From the NCBI RefSeq assembly GCF_014084125.1, contig NZ_CP048405.1, positions 2,852,001 through 2,916,000 on the forward strand: 64,000 bases of DNA, written 5' to 3'. The notes under the pieces are model-generated. The model was not told the origin of the DNA and ran no database searches. It worked only from the letters and a program-made list of their open reading frames with translations. The first letter of the stretch is position 1, and each line of letters opens with the position of its first letter. The position numbers and the translations under genes are program-made. Below, piece after piece: positions 34,111-43,237 of this stretch. The DNA comes from Streptacidiphilus sp. PB12-B1b (GTDB lineage Bacteria > Actinomycetota > Actinomycetes > Streptomycetales > Streptomycetaceae).

Positions 34111-34896
34111 GTGAAGATCGCACTCCTGGACTCGGGCATCGGCCTGCTGGCCGCCGCCGCCGCGCTGCGGGCCCTGCGCCCCGACGCCGATCTGGTGCTG
34201 ACCTGCGACCCTGACGGCATGCCCTGGGGCCCGCGCACCCCCGCCGACGTCACCCGGCACGCCCTCGCCTGCGCCCGCGCCGCCGCCGCCCACCGCCCGG
34301 ACGCGCTGGTCGTCGCCTGCAACACCGCCTCGGTGCACGCGCTGGACGCGATCCGGGCCGAGCTGGAGCCGGGCATCCCGGTGATCGGCACCGTCCCGGC
34401 GGTCAAGCCCGCTGCGGCCGGCGGCGGACCGGTGGCGATCTGGGCCACCCCGGCCACCACCGGCAGCGCCTACCAGCGCGGCCTGATCCAGGAGTTCGCG
34501 GCCGGTGCCGAGGTCGTCGAGGTGCCCTGCCCGGGCATGGCCGACGCGGTCGAGCGCGCCGACGAGCAGGCGATCACCGAGACCGTCGCCGCCGCCTGCG
34601 CCCGCACCCCGGCCGGAGTCCGCGCGCTGGTGCTCGGCTGCACCCACTACGAGCTGGTCCGGGACCGCATCCGGGCCGCCCTCGGCGACCCGGAGGGCCT
34701 CACCCTCCACGGCTCCGCGCAGGCGGTGGCGGTCCAGGCGCTGCGCCGGGTGGCGCCGGAGGCGGTCGCGCGGCAGGGCGGCGGCTCGCTGCTGGTGCTG
34801 CGCAGCGGCCGGGTCGGCGAGCAGCTCCCGGCCGCGCTCGCCTACCCCGAGGGCCGCCTGCTGGACGCCCTGGCCACGGCCCCGGCCCGGCCGTAG
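34111..34896 (+). CDS. Aspartate/glutamate racemase family protein (MurI-like)
   Basis: 261 residues. It has the MurI layout: N-terminal LLDSGIG, first catalytic cysteine in VVACNTASVHAL, and second in LVLGCTHYELV. Both cysteines are present, so activity is plausible: glutamate racemisation for peptidoglycan or a related racemase. Start GTG 34111. It is monocistronic and divergent from the glycosyltransferase. Streptomycetes usually carry another murI, so this may be a paralogue. Confidence 0.83.
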   Translation: MKIALLDSGIGLLAAAAALRALRPDADLVLTCDPDGMPWGPRTPADVTRHALACARAAAAHRPDALVVACNTASVHALDAIRAELEPGIPVIGTVPAVKPAAAGGGPVAIWATPATTGSAYQRGLIQEFAAGAEVVEVPCPGMADAVERADEQAITETVAAACARTPAGVRALVLGCTHYELVRDRIRAALGDPEGLTLHGSAQAVAVQALRRVAPEAVARQGGGSLLVLRSGRVGEQLPAALAYPEGRLLDALATAPARP

Positions 34897-34953
34897 CAGC
34901 CGCCCCCGGGGCACGCGGTCGGGCGCCGGGTACGGATCGGCGTCCGGGTACGG

Positions 34954-36126
34954 TCAGGCGCCGGTGTCCGGCACCCGGCGCAGGCCTGCGGGCAGGTCGG
35001 CCAGGCCCGGGTAGCCGTTGACGGCCATCAGCAGGTCGGCCTCGGCCAGCAGCGAGCGCAGCACGTGCACGATGCCGTCGGCGCCGCCGAGGGCCAGGCC
35101 GTAGGCGTACGGGCGGCCGACGCCGACGGCGGTGGCGCCCAGGGCCAGCGCCTTGACGACGTCCGCGCCGCTGCGCACGCCCGAGTCGAACAGCACCGGC
35201 AGGCCGTCGGCGGCGGCCACCACCCCGGGCAGCGCCTCCAGCGCGGGCAGCCCGCCGTTGGCCTGTCGGCCGCCGTGGTTGGAGCAGTAGACGCCGTCCA
35301 CCCCGGCGTCCCTGGCCCGGCGCACGTCGTCCGGGTGGCAGATCCCCTTCAACACCAGCGGCAGCGTGGTGAGCGAGCGCAGCCAGGGCAGGTCGTCCCA
35401 GGTCAGCGGGTTGCCGAAGATCCGCGAGAAGAGCGCCACCACCGCGCCCGGGTCCTGCTCCGGCGGCTTGGCCAGGGCGGCCCGGAAGACCGGGTCGGAG
35501 GTGTAGTTGGCCAGGCAGGCGCCGCGCAGCTGCGGGAAGTTGCCGGTGCTCAGATCGCGCGGCCGCCAGCCGGTGACCCAGGTGTCCAGGGTGACCACGA
35601 TGCCCCGGAAGCCCGCCGCCTCGGCCCGGTGCACCAGGCTGGCGGCCAGCTCGCGGTCGGTGGGGGTGTACAGCTGGAACAGGCCGGGGGTGGCGCCCAG
35701 CTCCCCGGCGACGTCCTCCAGCGGGTCCATGCTGAGCGTGGACGCGACCATCGGGACGCCGGTCCGCGCCGAGGCCCGGGCGGTGGCCAGGTCGCCGTGC
35801 CCGTCCTGGGCGCACAGCCCGATCACCCCGACCGGCGACAGGAACAGCGGGGAGGCCAGCCGCTGCCCGAACAGCTCGACCGAGAGGTCCCGCTCGGCGG
35901 CCCCGACCAGCATCCGGGGGATGAGCCCCCAGCGTTCGAAGGCCCGTACGTTGGCCCGCTGGGTCAGCTCGTCGCCCGCGCCCCCGGCCACGTACGACCA
36001 CACCGACGGCGGCAGCGCCGCCTGCGCGGCCTGCTCCCAGCCGGCGAAGGCCATCGGGTACTTCGGCACCACCCCGAAGAGGGCGTTGAGGTAGATCTCG
36101 TTCTGGTAGTCACCGAACTGCGGCAT
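34954..36126 (-). CDS. Lactate 2-monooxygenase-like FMN alpha-hydroxy-acid oxidase
   Basis: 390 residues. It is an FMN TIM barrel of the glycolate-oxidase family: [56 protein letters not shown] with the catalytic lysine, and [13 protein letters not shown] with His and Arg. The N-terminus [15 protein letters not shown] and overall length favour lactate 2-monooxygenase over lactate oxidase. Start ATG 36126. The gap of about 110 bases to the deacetylase-like gene suggests separate control. Confidence 0.87.
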   Translation of the reverse strand: MPQFGDYQNEIYLNALFGVVPKYPMAFAGWEQAAQAALPPSVWSYVAGGAGDELTQRANVRAFERWGLIPRMLVGAAERDLSVELFGQRLASPLFLSPVGVIGLCAQDGHGDLATARASARTGVPMVASTLSMDPLEDVAGELGATPGLFQLYTPTDRELAASLVHRAEAAGFRGIVVTLDTWVTGWRPRDLSTGNFPQLRGACLANYTSDPVFRAALAKPPEQDPGAVVALFSRIFGNPLTWDDLPWLRSLTTLPLVLKGICHPDDVRRARDAGVDGVYCSNHGGRQANGGLPALEALPGVVAAADGLPVLFDSGVRSGADVVKALALGATAVGVGRPYAYGLALGGADGIVHVLRSLLAEADLLMAVNGYPGLADLPAGLRRVPDTGA

Positions 36127-36235
36127 GCCCGCGGTCGCCTCCCTGTCGCGTCCTGTCGCGGCCGGTGGGGCCGACCGCAGCGGGCCCCACCGTGCCAGAG
36201 ACCGGGGCGGACGCCCAGGGGCCGCGCCCGGGCCG

Positions 36236-37243
36236 TCAGACCGCGACCGCGCCGCGCAGCCTGCGGGCGGCCGGGTTCCAGCCGGACAGCACCCCGTCGA
36301 ACAGGCCGCGCGGGGTGCCGGTGTTCACCTGGAGCCGGCTGATCCGCAGCGGATCGGGCCGCCCGCCGCTCGCACCGCGCAGGTCGAACAGGGCGCCGTC
36401 AGTGAGGAAGGCGCTGCTGTAGCCGAGCCCGCGCAGCAGCGGCTCGGCCCGGCCGTCGAAGACGCCGTCCGGATAGGCGAAGGCCCGAGGCTCCTCGCCG
36501 GTCAGCCGGGCCAGCCGGTGGTGCCCGCCCTGGACCTCCTCGCGGACCACGTAGTCGTCGCAGGAGTCCAGCCGGGCATGGCCCAGCGAGTGGTTCCCCA
36601 GGACCACCCCGGCGTCCCGCAGCGCCAGCAGGTCCGCCGAGGTCAGCTGCGGCGTCCCCGGGGCCTGGCGGCGGGCGGTCACCCGCAGCTCCTGCAGGCT
36701 GCGGCGGCGGTCGGGGTCGGGCAGCGCCGCCAGCGCCGCCGCGACCCCGCCGGCCCGCCCCGGGCCGCCGGGCAGGCCCTGCGGCCGCGAGGACAGCCCG
36801 CGCGCCCAGCCGCCCTGCTCGACCAGGTACTCGGCCTCGTTCCACCAGTACGGCTGCTCGGTGTCGACCAGCCCGGCGACCACGAAGGCCACCGCCGGGA
36901 CGCCGCACGCGGCCAGCGCGGGCAGGGCGGTGGTGGCCGCCGTCCGGTGGCCCAGCTCGAAACTGACCAGCACCGCGTGCGGCGGCAGCGGGGCGCCCCC
37001 GCGCACCGCCGCCTCCACCTCGCCCAGCGAGACCGGGCTGGCGGTCCGCCGCAGCCGGTCGAGCTGCGCCCGGAACACCGCAGCGTCGTCGACGTCGTGG
37101 AAGGTCAGCACCGCCAGCCGACGCGACGCCCGCCCGCGCGGCAGCTGCAGCGGCCCGCCTGGCGCCCGTCGGGCGGCCTCGTCCGGAGCCTGCCCCGGCT
37201 GCCGCACCGCACGGGGAATGGTCATGATGTTCGACTGTCGCAC
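36236..37243 (-). CDS. Polysaccharide-deacetylase-fold protein with altered active site
   Basis: 335 residues. A NodB-type barrel is indicated by [34 protein letters not shown], the histidine pair in [10 protein letters not shown] and [18 protein letters not shown]. In active members the first motif reads TFDDG; here the segment at 93-101 is VSFELGHRT, so both acidic residues (base and metal ligand) are replaced. The zinc histidines remain. It may be inactive or have a different activity. Start GTG 37243 (GGGAAG upstream) is chosen; ATG 37225 is an alternative. Confidence 0.75.
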   Translation of the reverse strand: MRQSNIMTIPRAVRQPGQAPDEAARRAPGGPLQLPRGRASRRLAVLTFHDVDDAAVFRAQLDRLRRTASPVSLGEVEAAVRGGAPLPPHAVLVSFELGHRTAATTALPALAACGVPAVAFVVAGLVDTEQPYWWNEAEYLVEQGGWARGLSSRPQGLPGGPGRAGGVAAALAALPDPDRRRSLQELRVTARRQAPGTPQLTSADLLALRDAGVVLGNHSLGHARLDSCDDYVVREEVQGGHHRLARLTGEEPRAFAYPDGVFDGRAEPLLRGLGYSSAFLTDGALFDLRGASGGRPDPLRISRLQVNTGTPRGLFDGVLSGWNPAARRLRGAVAV

Positions 37244-37398
37244 GGACTTCCCTTCCGTCGCGTCGAGCGGTGTCCCAGAGGGATGGAGGACGCCGCCGTG
37301 TCGCTCGATGTAAGGAAGACCCGCATCCGGCGAGGAAGGTTGTACGGCCGGAGGGACAAACTTTCCCGGGGGCCGCGCCGCCCGCCACAATGGGACGC

Positions 37399-38307
37399 AT
37401 GGCCGATCCGATCACCGACCCCGTGCCCGTGGAACGCCGGGTCGACCTGGGCCTCGCCCGGTTGCTGCCCGACCTGGACCGGCCCCGCGGCTGGCTGCTC
37501 ACCCTGGACGACGCCCCGCAGTCCTACGTCGACCTGGACGACCCGCTGTACCTGGAGTTCGAGTACGTGCAGCGGCTCGCCCACGCGGCGGACCTGGCGG
37601 CGGCCTCCGGGGAGCCGATCGACGTGCTGCACCTGGGCGGCGGCGCGCTGACCCTGGCGCGCTACCTGGCCGCCACCCGGCCCGGCTCCCGGCAGCAGGC
37701 CGTCGAGATCGACGCCGGGCTCAGCGCGCTGGTCGGGGAGTACCTGCCCTGGTCGGGGGCTTCGGGGTCCGGCTCCGGGCCGGGGGCGGGGTCGGCGTCC
37801 GGGGCGGTGCCCGGTGCGGGGCTGCGGGTGCATGCGGCGGACGCCCGGCAGTTCCTGGCCGCCGCGCCCGAGGACAGCGCCGACCTGGTCGTCGCCGACG
37901 TCTTCGGCGGCTCCCGGATCCCGGCGCACCTCACCTCGGTGGAGTTCGTCCGCGAGGCGGCCCGGGTGCTGCGCCCCGGCGGCCTGTACGCCGCCAATCT
38001 CGCCGACGGTGCGCCGCTGGACTTCGCCCGGGGGCAGCTGGCCACCGTCCGCGCCGTCTTCGCCGAGGTCTGCCTGGTGGCCGAGCCGTCCGTGCTGCGC
38101 GGACGGCGCTACGGCAACCTGGTGCTCCTGGCCGCCGACCACGAGCTGCCTGCCGCCGAGCTGGCCCGCCGCACCGCCGCCGACCCCTTCCCGGCCCGGG
38201 TGGTCCACGGCGACCGGCTGGAGCTGCTGACCGGCCGGGCGCGGCCGGTGACCGACGCCACCGCCGCGCCCTCCCCGCCGCCGCCGGAGGGGGCGTTCGC
38301 CCTGTGA
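37399..38307 (+). CDS. Spermidine-synthase-like methyltransferase-fold protein
   Basis: 302 residues. It has a Rossmann fold with VLHLGGGALTLARYLAATRPGSRQ (nucleotide motif I) and a DLVVADVFGGSRIPAHLTSVEF segment as in spermidine synthases. An Ala/Gly/Ser-rich insert at about 119-135 is unusual. No polyamine genes are nearby, and many actinobacterial members are of unknown substrate. Start ATG 37399; ATG 37390 is equally possible. Divergent from the deacetylase-like gene. Confidence 0.8.
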   Translation: MADPITDPVPVERRVDLGLARLLPDLDRPRGWLLTLDDAPQSYVDLDDPLYLEFEYVQRLAHAADLAAASGEPIDVLHLGGGALTLARYLAATRPGSRQQAVEIDAGLSALVGEYLPWSGASGSGSGPGAGSASGAVPGAGLRVHAADARQFLAAAPEDSADLVVADVFGGSRIPAHLTSVEFVREAARVLRPGGLYAANLADGAPLDFARGQLATVRAVFAEVCLVAEPSVLRGRRYGNLVLLAADHELPAAELARRTAADPFPARVVHGDRLELLTGRARPVTDATAAPSPPPPEGAFAL

Positions 38308-38351
38308 CGGCGGCGGCCCCGACGCGGCGGCGGCCTCCCGAAGCGGCCGGG

Positions 38352-39023
38352 TCAGCCGACGACGCGGGCCAGCGCGAAGCCGTCGTAGCCCTTGCTGCCG
38401 ACGGTCTGGACCGCCGTCCCGACCAGCCGGGGTTCGGCCGCGATGAACTCCAGGGCGGCCCGGGTGCCGAGGATGGCCGGGTCCTGGGACGAGGCGTCCG
38501 ACACCTTGCCGTTGCGCACCACGTTGTCGACGATGATCAGCGTCCCGGGGCGGCTCAGCTCCAGCGCCCAGCGCACGTAGGACGGGTTGTTGACCTTGTC
38601 GGCGTCGATGAAGACCAGGTCGAACGGGCCCAGCCCGTCCGCCTGGACCTGCGGCAGGGTCTCCAGCGCCGCGCCCACCCGCACCTCCACCCGGTCGGCC
38701 AGCCCGGCGGCGGCGATGTTGCCCCGGGCCACCTCGGCGTGGGCCGGGTCGTACTCCAGGGTGGTCAGCCGGCCGTCCTCGGGCAGCGCCCGGGCCAGGC
38801 AGATCGTCGAGTAGCCGCCGAGCGTGCCGATCTCCAGGATCGACCGGGCGCCCTGGACGGCGGCCAGCAGCTGCAGCATCCGGCCCTGCGGCTCGGAGAC
38901 CGCGATCGGCGGCAGCCCGGCCGCCGCGCTGGCCTTCAGCGTCGTGTCCAGGGCCGGATCACGCAGGGCGAGCGTCTCGGTGATGTAGGCGTCGACGGCG
39001 TCCCAGGTCTCGTGCGAACTCAT
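38352..39023 (-). CDS. Class I SAM-dependent O-methyltransferase
   Basis: 223 residues, catechol-O-methyltransferase-like (Methyltransf_3). It has the SAM motif SILEIGTLGGYSTICLARALP, the metal/catalytic segment LVFIDADKVNNPSYV and LIIVDNVVRNGKV. Acts on small phenolic or similar acceptors in the cytoplasm with a divalent metal; acceptor unknown. Start ATG 39023 with AGGAG. Convergent with the spermidine-synthase-like gene. Confidence 0.88.
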   Translation of the reverse strand: MSSHETWDAVDAYITETLALRDPALDTTLKASAAAGLPPIAVSEPQGRMLQLLAAVQGARSILEIGTLGGYSTICLARALPEDGRLTTLEYDPAHAEVARGNIAAAGLADRVEVRVGAALETLPQVQADGLGPFDLVFIDADKVNNPSYVRWALELSRPGTLIIVDNVVRNGKVSDASSQDPAILGTRAALEFIAAEPRLVGTAVQTVGSKGYDGFALARVVG

Positions 39024-39114
39024 CTCTGCTCTCCTCGTTCATCGCTGACATGCCGTTCGAACGCAACCTACCGCGCCCTCCAGGCCGCTGTGATCACTCC
39101 CTAGGATGGGCGCC

Positions 39115-39696
39115 ATGCGCCTCATCGGAGAGATCACCCCCAGCGGCCCGCTGCTCGTCGTCGCCCTCGCCGAGGAGGCGGCGCACCTGGACGGCGGCCT
39201 GCCGGTGCTGCTGACCGGCATGGGCAAGGTCAACGCCGCCGCCTCGGTGGCGACCGTCCTGGCCGGTGCGGTCCGACCGGGCTCCCTGGTCAACCTGGGC
39301 ACGGCCGGGGCGCTGCACTCCGGCTGGACCGGCACCCACGAGGTCCGCACGGTGCTGCAGCACGACCTCGACTCGGAGCTGCTGCGCTCGCTCACCGGGG
39401 CGGAGGTCGGCGAGCCGATCGAGCTGCTGCCCGGCGGCGACGGCCCGGTCCTGGCCACCGGCGACCTGTTCGTCTCGGAGGAGGCCGCGCGTCGGCGCCT
39501 GGCCGGGCAGGCCCAGCTGGTCGACATGGAGGGCTACGCGGTGGCCAGCGTCGCCCGGCGGGCCGGACTGCCGGTACGGCTGATCAAGCACGTCAGCGAC
39601 GAGGCGGGCGAGGGCGCGGCCAAGGCCTGGCGGGAGTCGGTGGACGACTGCGCCCGGGAGCTGGCCCGGTGGGTCGAGGAGAACCTGCCGGCCTGA
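39115..39696 (+). CDS. Nucleoside phosphorylase-fold nucleosidase (MTA/SAH nucleosidase-like)
   Basis: 193 residues. It carries VLLTGMGKVNAA, LVNLGTAGAL, VDMEGYAVA (Glu for ribose binding) and the catalytic Asp in KHVSDEAGEGA. This is the PNP/UDP family pattern of 5'-methylthioadenosine/S-adenosylhomocysteine nucleosidases, though shorter than MtnN. Start ATG 39115 with AGGATGGG directly upstream; ATG 39106 lies inside that site. Confidence 0.82.
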   Translation: MRLIGEITPSGPLLVVALAEEAAHLDGGLPVLLTGMGKVNAAASVATVLAGAVRPGSLVNLGTAGALHSGWTGTHEVRTVLQHDLDSELLRSLTGAEVGEPIELLPGGDGPVLATGDLFVSEEAARRRLAGQAQLVDMEGYAVASVARRAGLPVRLIKHVSDEAGEGAAKAWRESVDDCARELARWVEENLPA

Positions 39697-39737
39697 GCGG
39701 ACCGGGCGGATGAGCGGGCCGGGCGGAGGGGGCGCGG

Positions 39738-40265
39738 TCAGTCGGTGACGACGCGGAAGACCGGGAAGCCGGGGGCGATCTCGCGCAGTCGGCTCTCGGG
39801 GGAGTCGGCGTCGACGTCCTCGAAGAACATGCCGACCTCCCAGGCCCAGCGGCGCAGGTAGGCGCGCAGCACGGCGGGCTTCTCGTCGTCGGACAGCTCG
39901 ACCCCGCGGAAGGGCTCGACCCGGCGTCCCAGGCGCAGCTCGCCGCCGCCGACCGCCCGCATGTTGCGCACCCACTGGGTGTGGCCGCGCGGCGCGACCA
40001 GGTAGCGGCGGCCGTCGATGGTCAGCAGGTTGACCGGGGTGGTGCGCCACTCGCCGCTCTTGCGGCCGCGCACGGCCAGGGTGCGCGAGCCGAGGACGCT
40101 GATGCCGAGGCGGCCCAGGGCCCGCATCAGCGGGTTGGCCACGCGATCCAGCAGCCAGGCCTCGGCGCCGCTGGGGACGACCAGACGGGTCGCCGGGTCC
40201 GCGGCGGCGGTGGTGCGCGGGCCGGGGGCGGTGGTGGCGTGGGCGATGGATCCTGAGTCGGACAT
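39738..40265 (-). CDS. F420-dependent nitroreductase family protein (DUF385-like)
   Basis: 175 residues. A split-barrel flavin/deazaflavin-binding fold is visible with VRGRKSGEWRTTPVNLLTIDGRRYLVAPRGHTQWVRN split across two strands, then ELRLGRRVEPFRGVEL. This is the Ddn-like group of F420H2-dependent reductases. Start ATG 40265 with AGGAG. Divergent from a TetR regulator; two palindromic sites between them suggest direct repression by that regulator. Confidence 0.85.
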   Translation of the reverse strand: MSDSGSIAHATTAPGPRTTAAADPATRLVVPSGAEAWLLDRVANPLMRALGRLGISVLGSRTLAVRGRKSGEWRTTPVNLLTIDGRRYLVAPRGHTQWVRNMRAVGGGELRLGRRVEPFRGVELSDDEKPAVLRAYLRRWAWEVGMFFEDVDADSPESRLREIAPGFPVFRVVTD

Positions 40266-40296
40266 GGCGGGCTCCTGGGTGAGCAGAGTTCACAAT

Positions 40297-40313
40297 CGAG
40301 AGCAGTGCTCTCG
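40297..40313. promoter_or_regulatory. TetR-type operator 1
   Basis: CGAGAGCAGTGCTCTCG is a perfect 17-bp palindrome 31 bases upstream of the nitroreductase start and in the divergent gap to the TetR gene. Confidence 0.75.
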
Positions 40314-40352
40314 TTTCTTGGTTATGACTATGGCGCGATCAGTGCCCCGAGT

Positions 40353-40369
40353 CAAGAGCAGTGCTCTCG
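40353..40369. promoter_or_regulatory. TetR-type operator 2
   Basis: CAAGAGCAGTGCTCTCG differs from operator 1 at a single base and lies 39 bases before the TetR start. A further half-site GCGCTCTCG follows at about 40380. Confidence 0.7.
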
Positions 40370-40408
40370 ATTCGATGCGGCGCTCTCGTTTGTGGCAGAC
40401 TGTCGCCC

Positions 40409-41122
40409 ATGGCAGCCATCAGAACCGCTCGTGAGCGAGCACGCGAGGAACTCACCCGGGAGATCAAGGCGGAGGCACGCCGCCAGCTCGGGGTCGAGGG
40501 CGCCCAGAAGCTCTCGCTGCGCGCCGTCGCCAGGGAGCTGGGCATGGTCTCCTCCGCCCTCTACCGCTACTTCCCCAGCCGCGACGACCTGCTGACCGCC
40601 CTGATCATCGACGCCTACAACGCCCTCGGCGACCGGGTCGACGCGGCCGTCGCCGCCGCCCCCGCCGATGACGTACGCGCCCGCTGGGCCGCCCTGTGCA
40701 ACGCCGCCCGCTCCTGGGCGATCGCCAGCCCGCACGAGTACGCCCTGGTCTACGGCACCCCCGTGCCCGGCTACACCGCCCCGCAGGAGACGGTGGCCCC
40801 CGCCGCCCGGGTTCCGCTGGCCGTGATGGCCATGCTCGGCGACAACGTCGGCGGCTTCCGGCTGGAGACGGCCCCGAGGCCGCTGCGCGGCCTGCTCGCC
40901 CAGCAGATGGCCGACCTCGCCGCGCTGATCGCCCCCGATCTCAATCCGGTGCTGCTGGCCCGCTCCATGGCCGCCTGGGCGCAGGTGTTCGGCCTGATCA
41001 GCTTCGAGCTGTTCGGTCAGTTCGTCGGCTCCGCCGAGCCCGCCGACGGCCTCTTCGCCTACTCGGTCGAGGACCTCGCCGACCACCTCGGCCTCGCCGT
41101 CGGGGCCGAGCACCGGCCTTAG
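40409..41122 (+). CDS. TetR-family regulator
   Basis: 237 residues. The N-terminal HTH region includes LSLRAVARELGMVSSALYRY followed by FPSRDDLLTALI; the larger C-terminal domain (TetR_C of the WHG or similar type) holds LARSMAAWAQVFGLISFELF. Start ATG 40409. It probably binds the palindromes at 40297 and 40353 to control itself and the divergent F420-type reductase. Ligand unknown. Confidence 0.88.
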   Translation: MAAIRTARERAREELTREIKAEARRQLGVEGAQKLSLRAVARELGMVSSALYRYFPSRDDLLTALIIDAYNALGDRVDAAVAAAPADDVRARWAALCNAARSWAIASPHEYALVYGTPVPGYTAPQETVAPAARVPLAVMAMLGDNVGGFRLETAPRPLRGLLAQQMADLAALIAPDLNPVLLARSMAAWAQVFGLISFELFGQFVGSAEPADGLFAYSVEDLADHLGLAVGAEHRP

Positions 41123-41171
41123 TCCTGCCCCCGGCCCCGGCCGGTGCTCCGGCCCGCGCGGTCGGCGCCGA

Positions 41172-41702
41172 TCAGAGCTTGCGCACCCGGTAGCAGTCCT
41201 CGGCGGCCTCCATCACCGCCGCCAGATCGCCCCCGGCGGAGGCGGTCAGCACGGCGGCGACCGCGCCCTCCACGAACGGGGCGTCGGCCAGCCGCACCGG
41301 GAACGGCAGGCCGTTGGCCTCGGCGTCCGCGAGCAGCCCCCGCACCGCCAGTACCGATCCATCGAGGTCGGCCAGCACGGCGACGCCCATGCCCTGGTCC
41401 ACGCCCCGGGTGGCGGTCACGATCCGGCTCTCGCAGGTGCCCGTGTCGCCGTCCGGGTTGCCGCCCGCCGTGGCCACCGGCCCCGGGTCGCCGGTGTCGA
41501 GCAGGGAGACGGCCAGCCTGGCGACGGACTCGGCCACCGCCTGGCTGTGCGACACCAGCACCACCCCGACCCGGTCGAGCACCGGCAGCGGCAGCCCGCG
41601 CAGGGCCTGCTCCGAGGGCGCGCCCGAGCCCGGCCGGTCCGCCGGCTCCGGGGCGTCGCCCACCGGGTGCAGCGCCGCCGCACCCCGCGTCCCACTGGCC
41701 AT
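41172..41702 (-). CDS. DhaM-like phosphoryl-donor protein (EIIA-Man fold) with N-terminal extension
   Basis: 176 residues. The EIIA-mannose-like domain starts at about residue 44 with VGVVLVSHSQAVAESVA, whose His52 is the expected phosphorylation site, and continues with GMGVAVLADLDGS. DhaM donates phosphate from the PTS to DhaL for dihydroxyacetone phosphorylation. The first ~42 residues are an extra, Pro/Ala-rich extension; GAGGAG before ATG 41702 supports that long start. No dhaK or dhaL is in the window. Confidence 0.78.
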   Translation of the reverse strand: MASGTRGAAALHPVGDAPEPADRPGSGAPSEQALRGLPLPVLDRVGVVLVSHSQAVAESVARLAVSLLDTGDPGPVATAGGNPDGDTGTCESRIVTATRGVDQGMGVAVLADLDGSVLAVRGLLADAEANGLPFPVRLADAPFVEGAVAAVLTASAGGDLAAVMEAAEDCYRVRKL

Positions 41703-41881
41703 CCCTGCCGCTCCTCGCCTCGGAAGCCGTCCCGCCGGTCACGGCCAGCGTAGGTCGCCCGGCCCCGGCCCGCCCGCCGCGCTGCGCCGGGCGGCGGACG
41801 GCCCGGCCCGGACGGTCTGCTCCCGACGACCGGACCTGGACGACCGGCCCCGGACGACCGGCCCCGGCGCTTCCACAATGG

Positions 41882-41895
41882 TAGAACGTGTTCTA
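41882..41895 (+). promoter_or_regulatory. KstR-pattern operator
   Basis: TAGAACGTGTTCTA is a near-perfect inverted repeat that fits the KstR consensus T-nn-AAC-nn-GTT-nn-A at every fixed position. It lies 44 bases upstream of the acyl-CoA dehydrogenase start. In mycobacteria and rhodococci this motif marks cholesterol-catabolism promoters. Confidence 0.7.
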
Positions 41896-41939
41896 CTGTG
41901 CTGGCTGACGCTTCGTCAGAAACCCGTCGGGAGACCGCC

Positions 41940-43124
41940 ATGCACCTGGACCACACGCCGGAGCACCAGCGGCTCCGGAACGAGCTGCGGGCCTACTTCG
42001 CCGAGCTGATGCCGCCGGAGGCGTACGGCCGGCTCAACGACCCGGGTCGGCAGAAGCAGTTCTACCGCGAGGTCAACCGCCGCCTGGGCGCGGACCGGTG
42101 GCTGGGCGTGGGCTGGCCGGAGGAGTTCGGCGGGCGCGGCATGGGCCCGGTCGAGCAGTACATCTTCTTCGACGAGGCGGCCCAGGCAGGCGTCCCGCTG
42201 CCGATCATGGCGCTGAACACCGTCGGCCCCTCGATCATGGCCTTCGGCACCGACGAGCAGAAGGCGTACTTCCTGCCCCGGATCCTGGCCGGGGAGCTGG
42301 ACATCGCCATCGGCTACTCCGAGCCGGACGCCGGGACCGACCTGGCCGCGCTGAGGACCCGGGCGGTGCTGGAGCCCGACGGCGCGCACTACCGGGTCAA
42401 CGGCCAGAAGATCTGGACCACCAACGGCGACACCGCCGACTGGGTCTGGCTCGCCGTGCGCACCGACCCCGGGGCCCCGCCGCACCGGGGGATCAGCATC
42501 CTGCTGGTCGACACCGCCGACCCCGGCTACTCCACCACCGTGATCCGCACCCTGGCCGGGCACGACACCACTGCCAGCTACTACCAGGACGTCCTGGTCC
42601 CGGTCGGCCGCCGGGTCGGCGCGGAGAACGCGGGCTGGCGGCTGATCACCAACCAGCTCAACCACGAGCGGGTCACCTTGGCCGCCCACACCACCATGGC
42701 CAACCGCGCCCTGGCCGAGGTGCAGCAGTGGGCCCGCGCCACCGAGCTGTCCGACGGGCGGCGGGTGGCCGACCTGCCGTGGGTGCGCGGGCGGCTCGCC
42801 CGCACCCACATCCGGCTCGACGCCATGAGGCTGCTCAACTGGCAGATGGTCGACGCCGTCCGGCGCGGCGCGCTCACCCCGCAGGACGCCTCCGCCGTCA
42901 AGGTCTACGGCAGCGAGGCCCGCCGGGACGCCTACGCCTGGCTGCTGGAGGTGGTCGGCGCGGCCGGTCCGCTCAAGGAGGGCTCCTCGGGCGCGGTGCT
43001 GCACGGCAGCCTGGAGCGCGGCTACCGCAGCGCGGTGATCTTCACCTTCGGCGGCGGCAATAACGAGATCCAGCGCGAGATCATCTCCTGGATCGGCCTG
43101 GGCATGCCCCGCGTCCGCCGCTAG
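41940..43124 (+). CDS. Acyl-CoA dehydrogenase
   Basis: 394 residues. FAD-dependent acyl-CoA dehydrogenase with IAIGYSEPDAGTDLAALRTRA and GQKIWTTNGDTADWVWLAVRTD in the central beta domain, and a C-terminal helical domain ending FTFGGGNNEIQREIISWIGLGMPR. The last segment (GGxNEIQ) is typical of FadE-type enzymes in steroid or branched side-chain oxidation. Start ATG 41940 with GGGAGA. The KstR-like site directly upstream supports a role in sterol or similar lipid catabolism, together with the ligase at 45452. Confidence 0.9.
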   Translation: MHLDHTPEHQRLRNELRAYFAELMPPEAYGRLNDPGRQKQFYREVNRRLGADRWLGVGWPEEFGGRGMGPVEQYIFFDEAAQAGVPLPIMALNTVGPSIMAFGTDEQKAYFLPRILAGELDIAIGYSEPDAGTDLAALRTRAVLEPDGAHYRVNGQKIWTTNGDTADWVWLAVRTDPGAPPHRGISILLVDTADPGYSTTVIRTLAGHDTTASYYQDVLVPVGRRVGAENAGWRLITNQLNHERVTLAAHTTMANRALAEVQQWARATELSDGRRVADLPWVRGRLARTHIRLDAMRLLNWQMVDAVRRGALTPQDASAVKVYGSEARRDAYAWLLEVVGAAGPLKEGSSGAVLHGSLERGYRSAVIFTFGGGNNEIQREIISWIGLGMPRVRR

Positions 43125-43237
43125 CCCCCCGGCGCCGGGGGAGGGGTTGTGCGGGCGGCGGGGCGCAGCCCGTACGCTGCTGGCGAGAGGGGGCAGGCAG
43201 CGCAGCGAACCGGACATGCGCTTGCCGCACGCGCGCG

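Noticed and set aside
40409-41122. This TetR protein as the KstR regulator for the site at 41882
   Set aside because: Its own gap contains a different repeated palindrome (GAGCAGTGCTC core), so it most likely controls the divergent nitroreductase instead.
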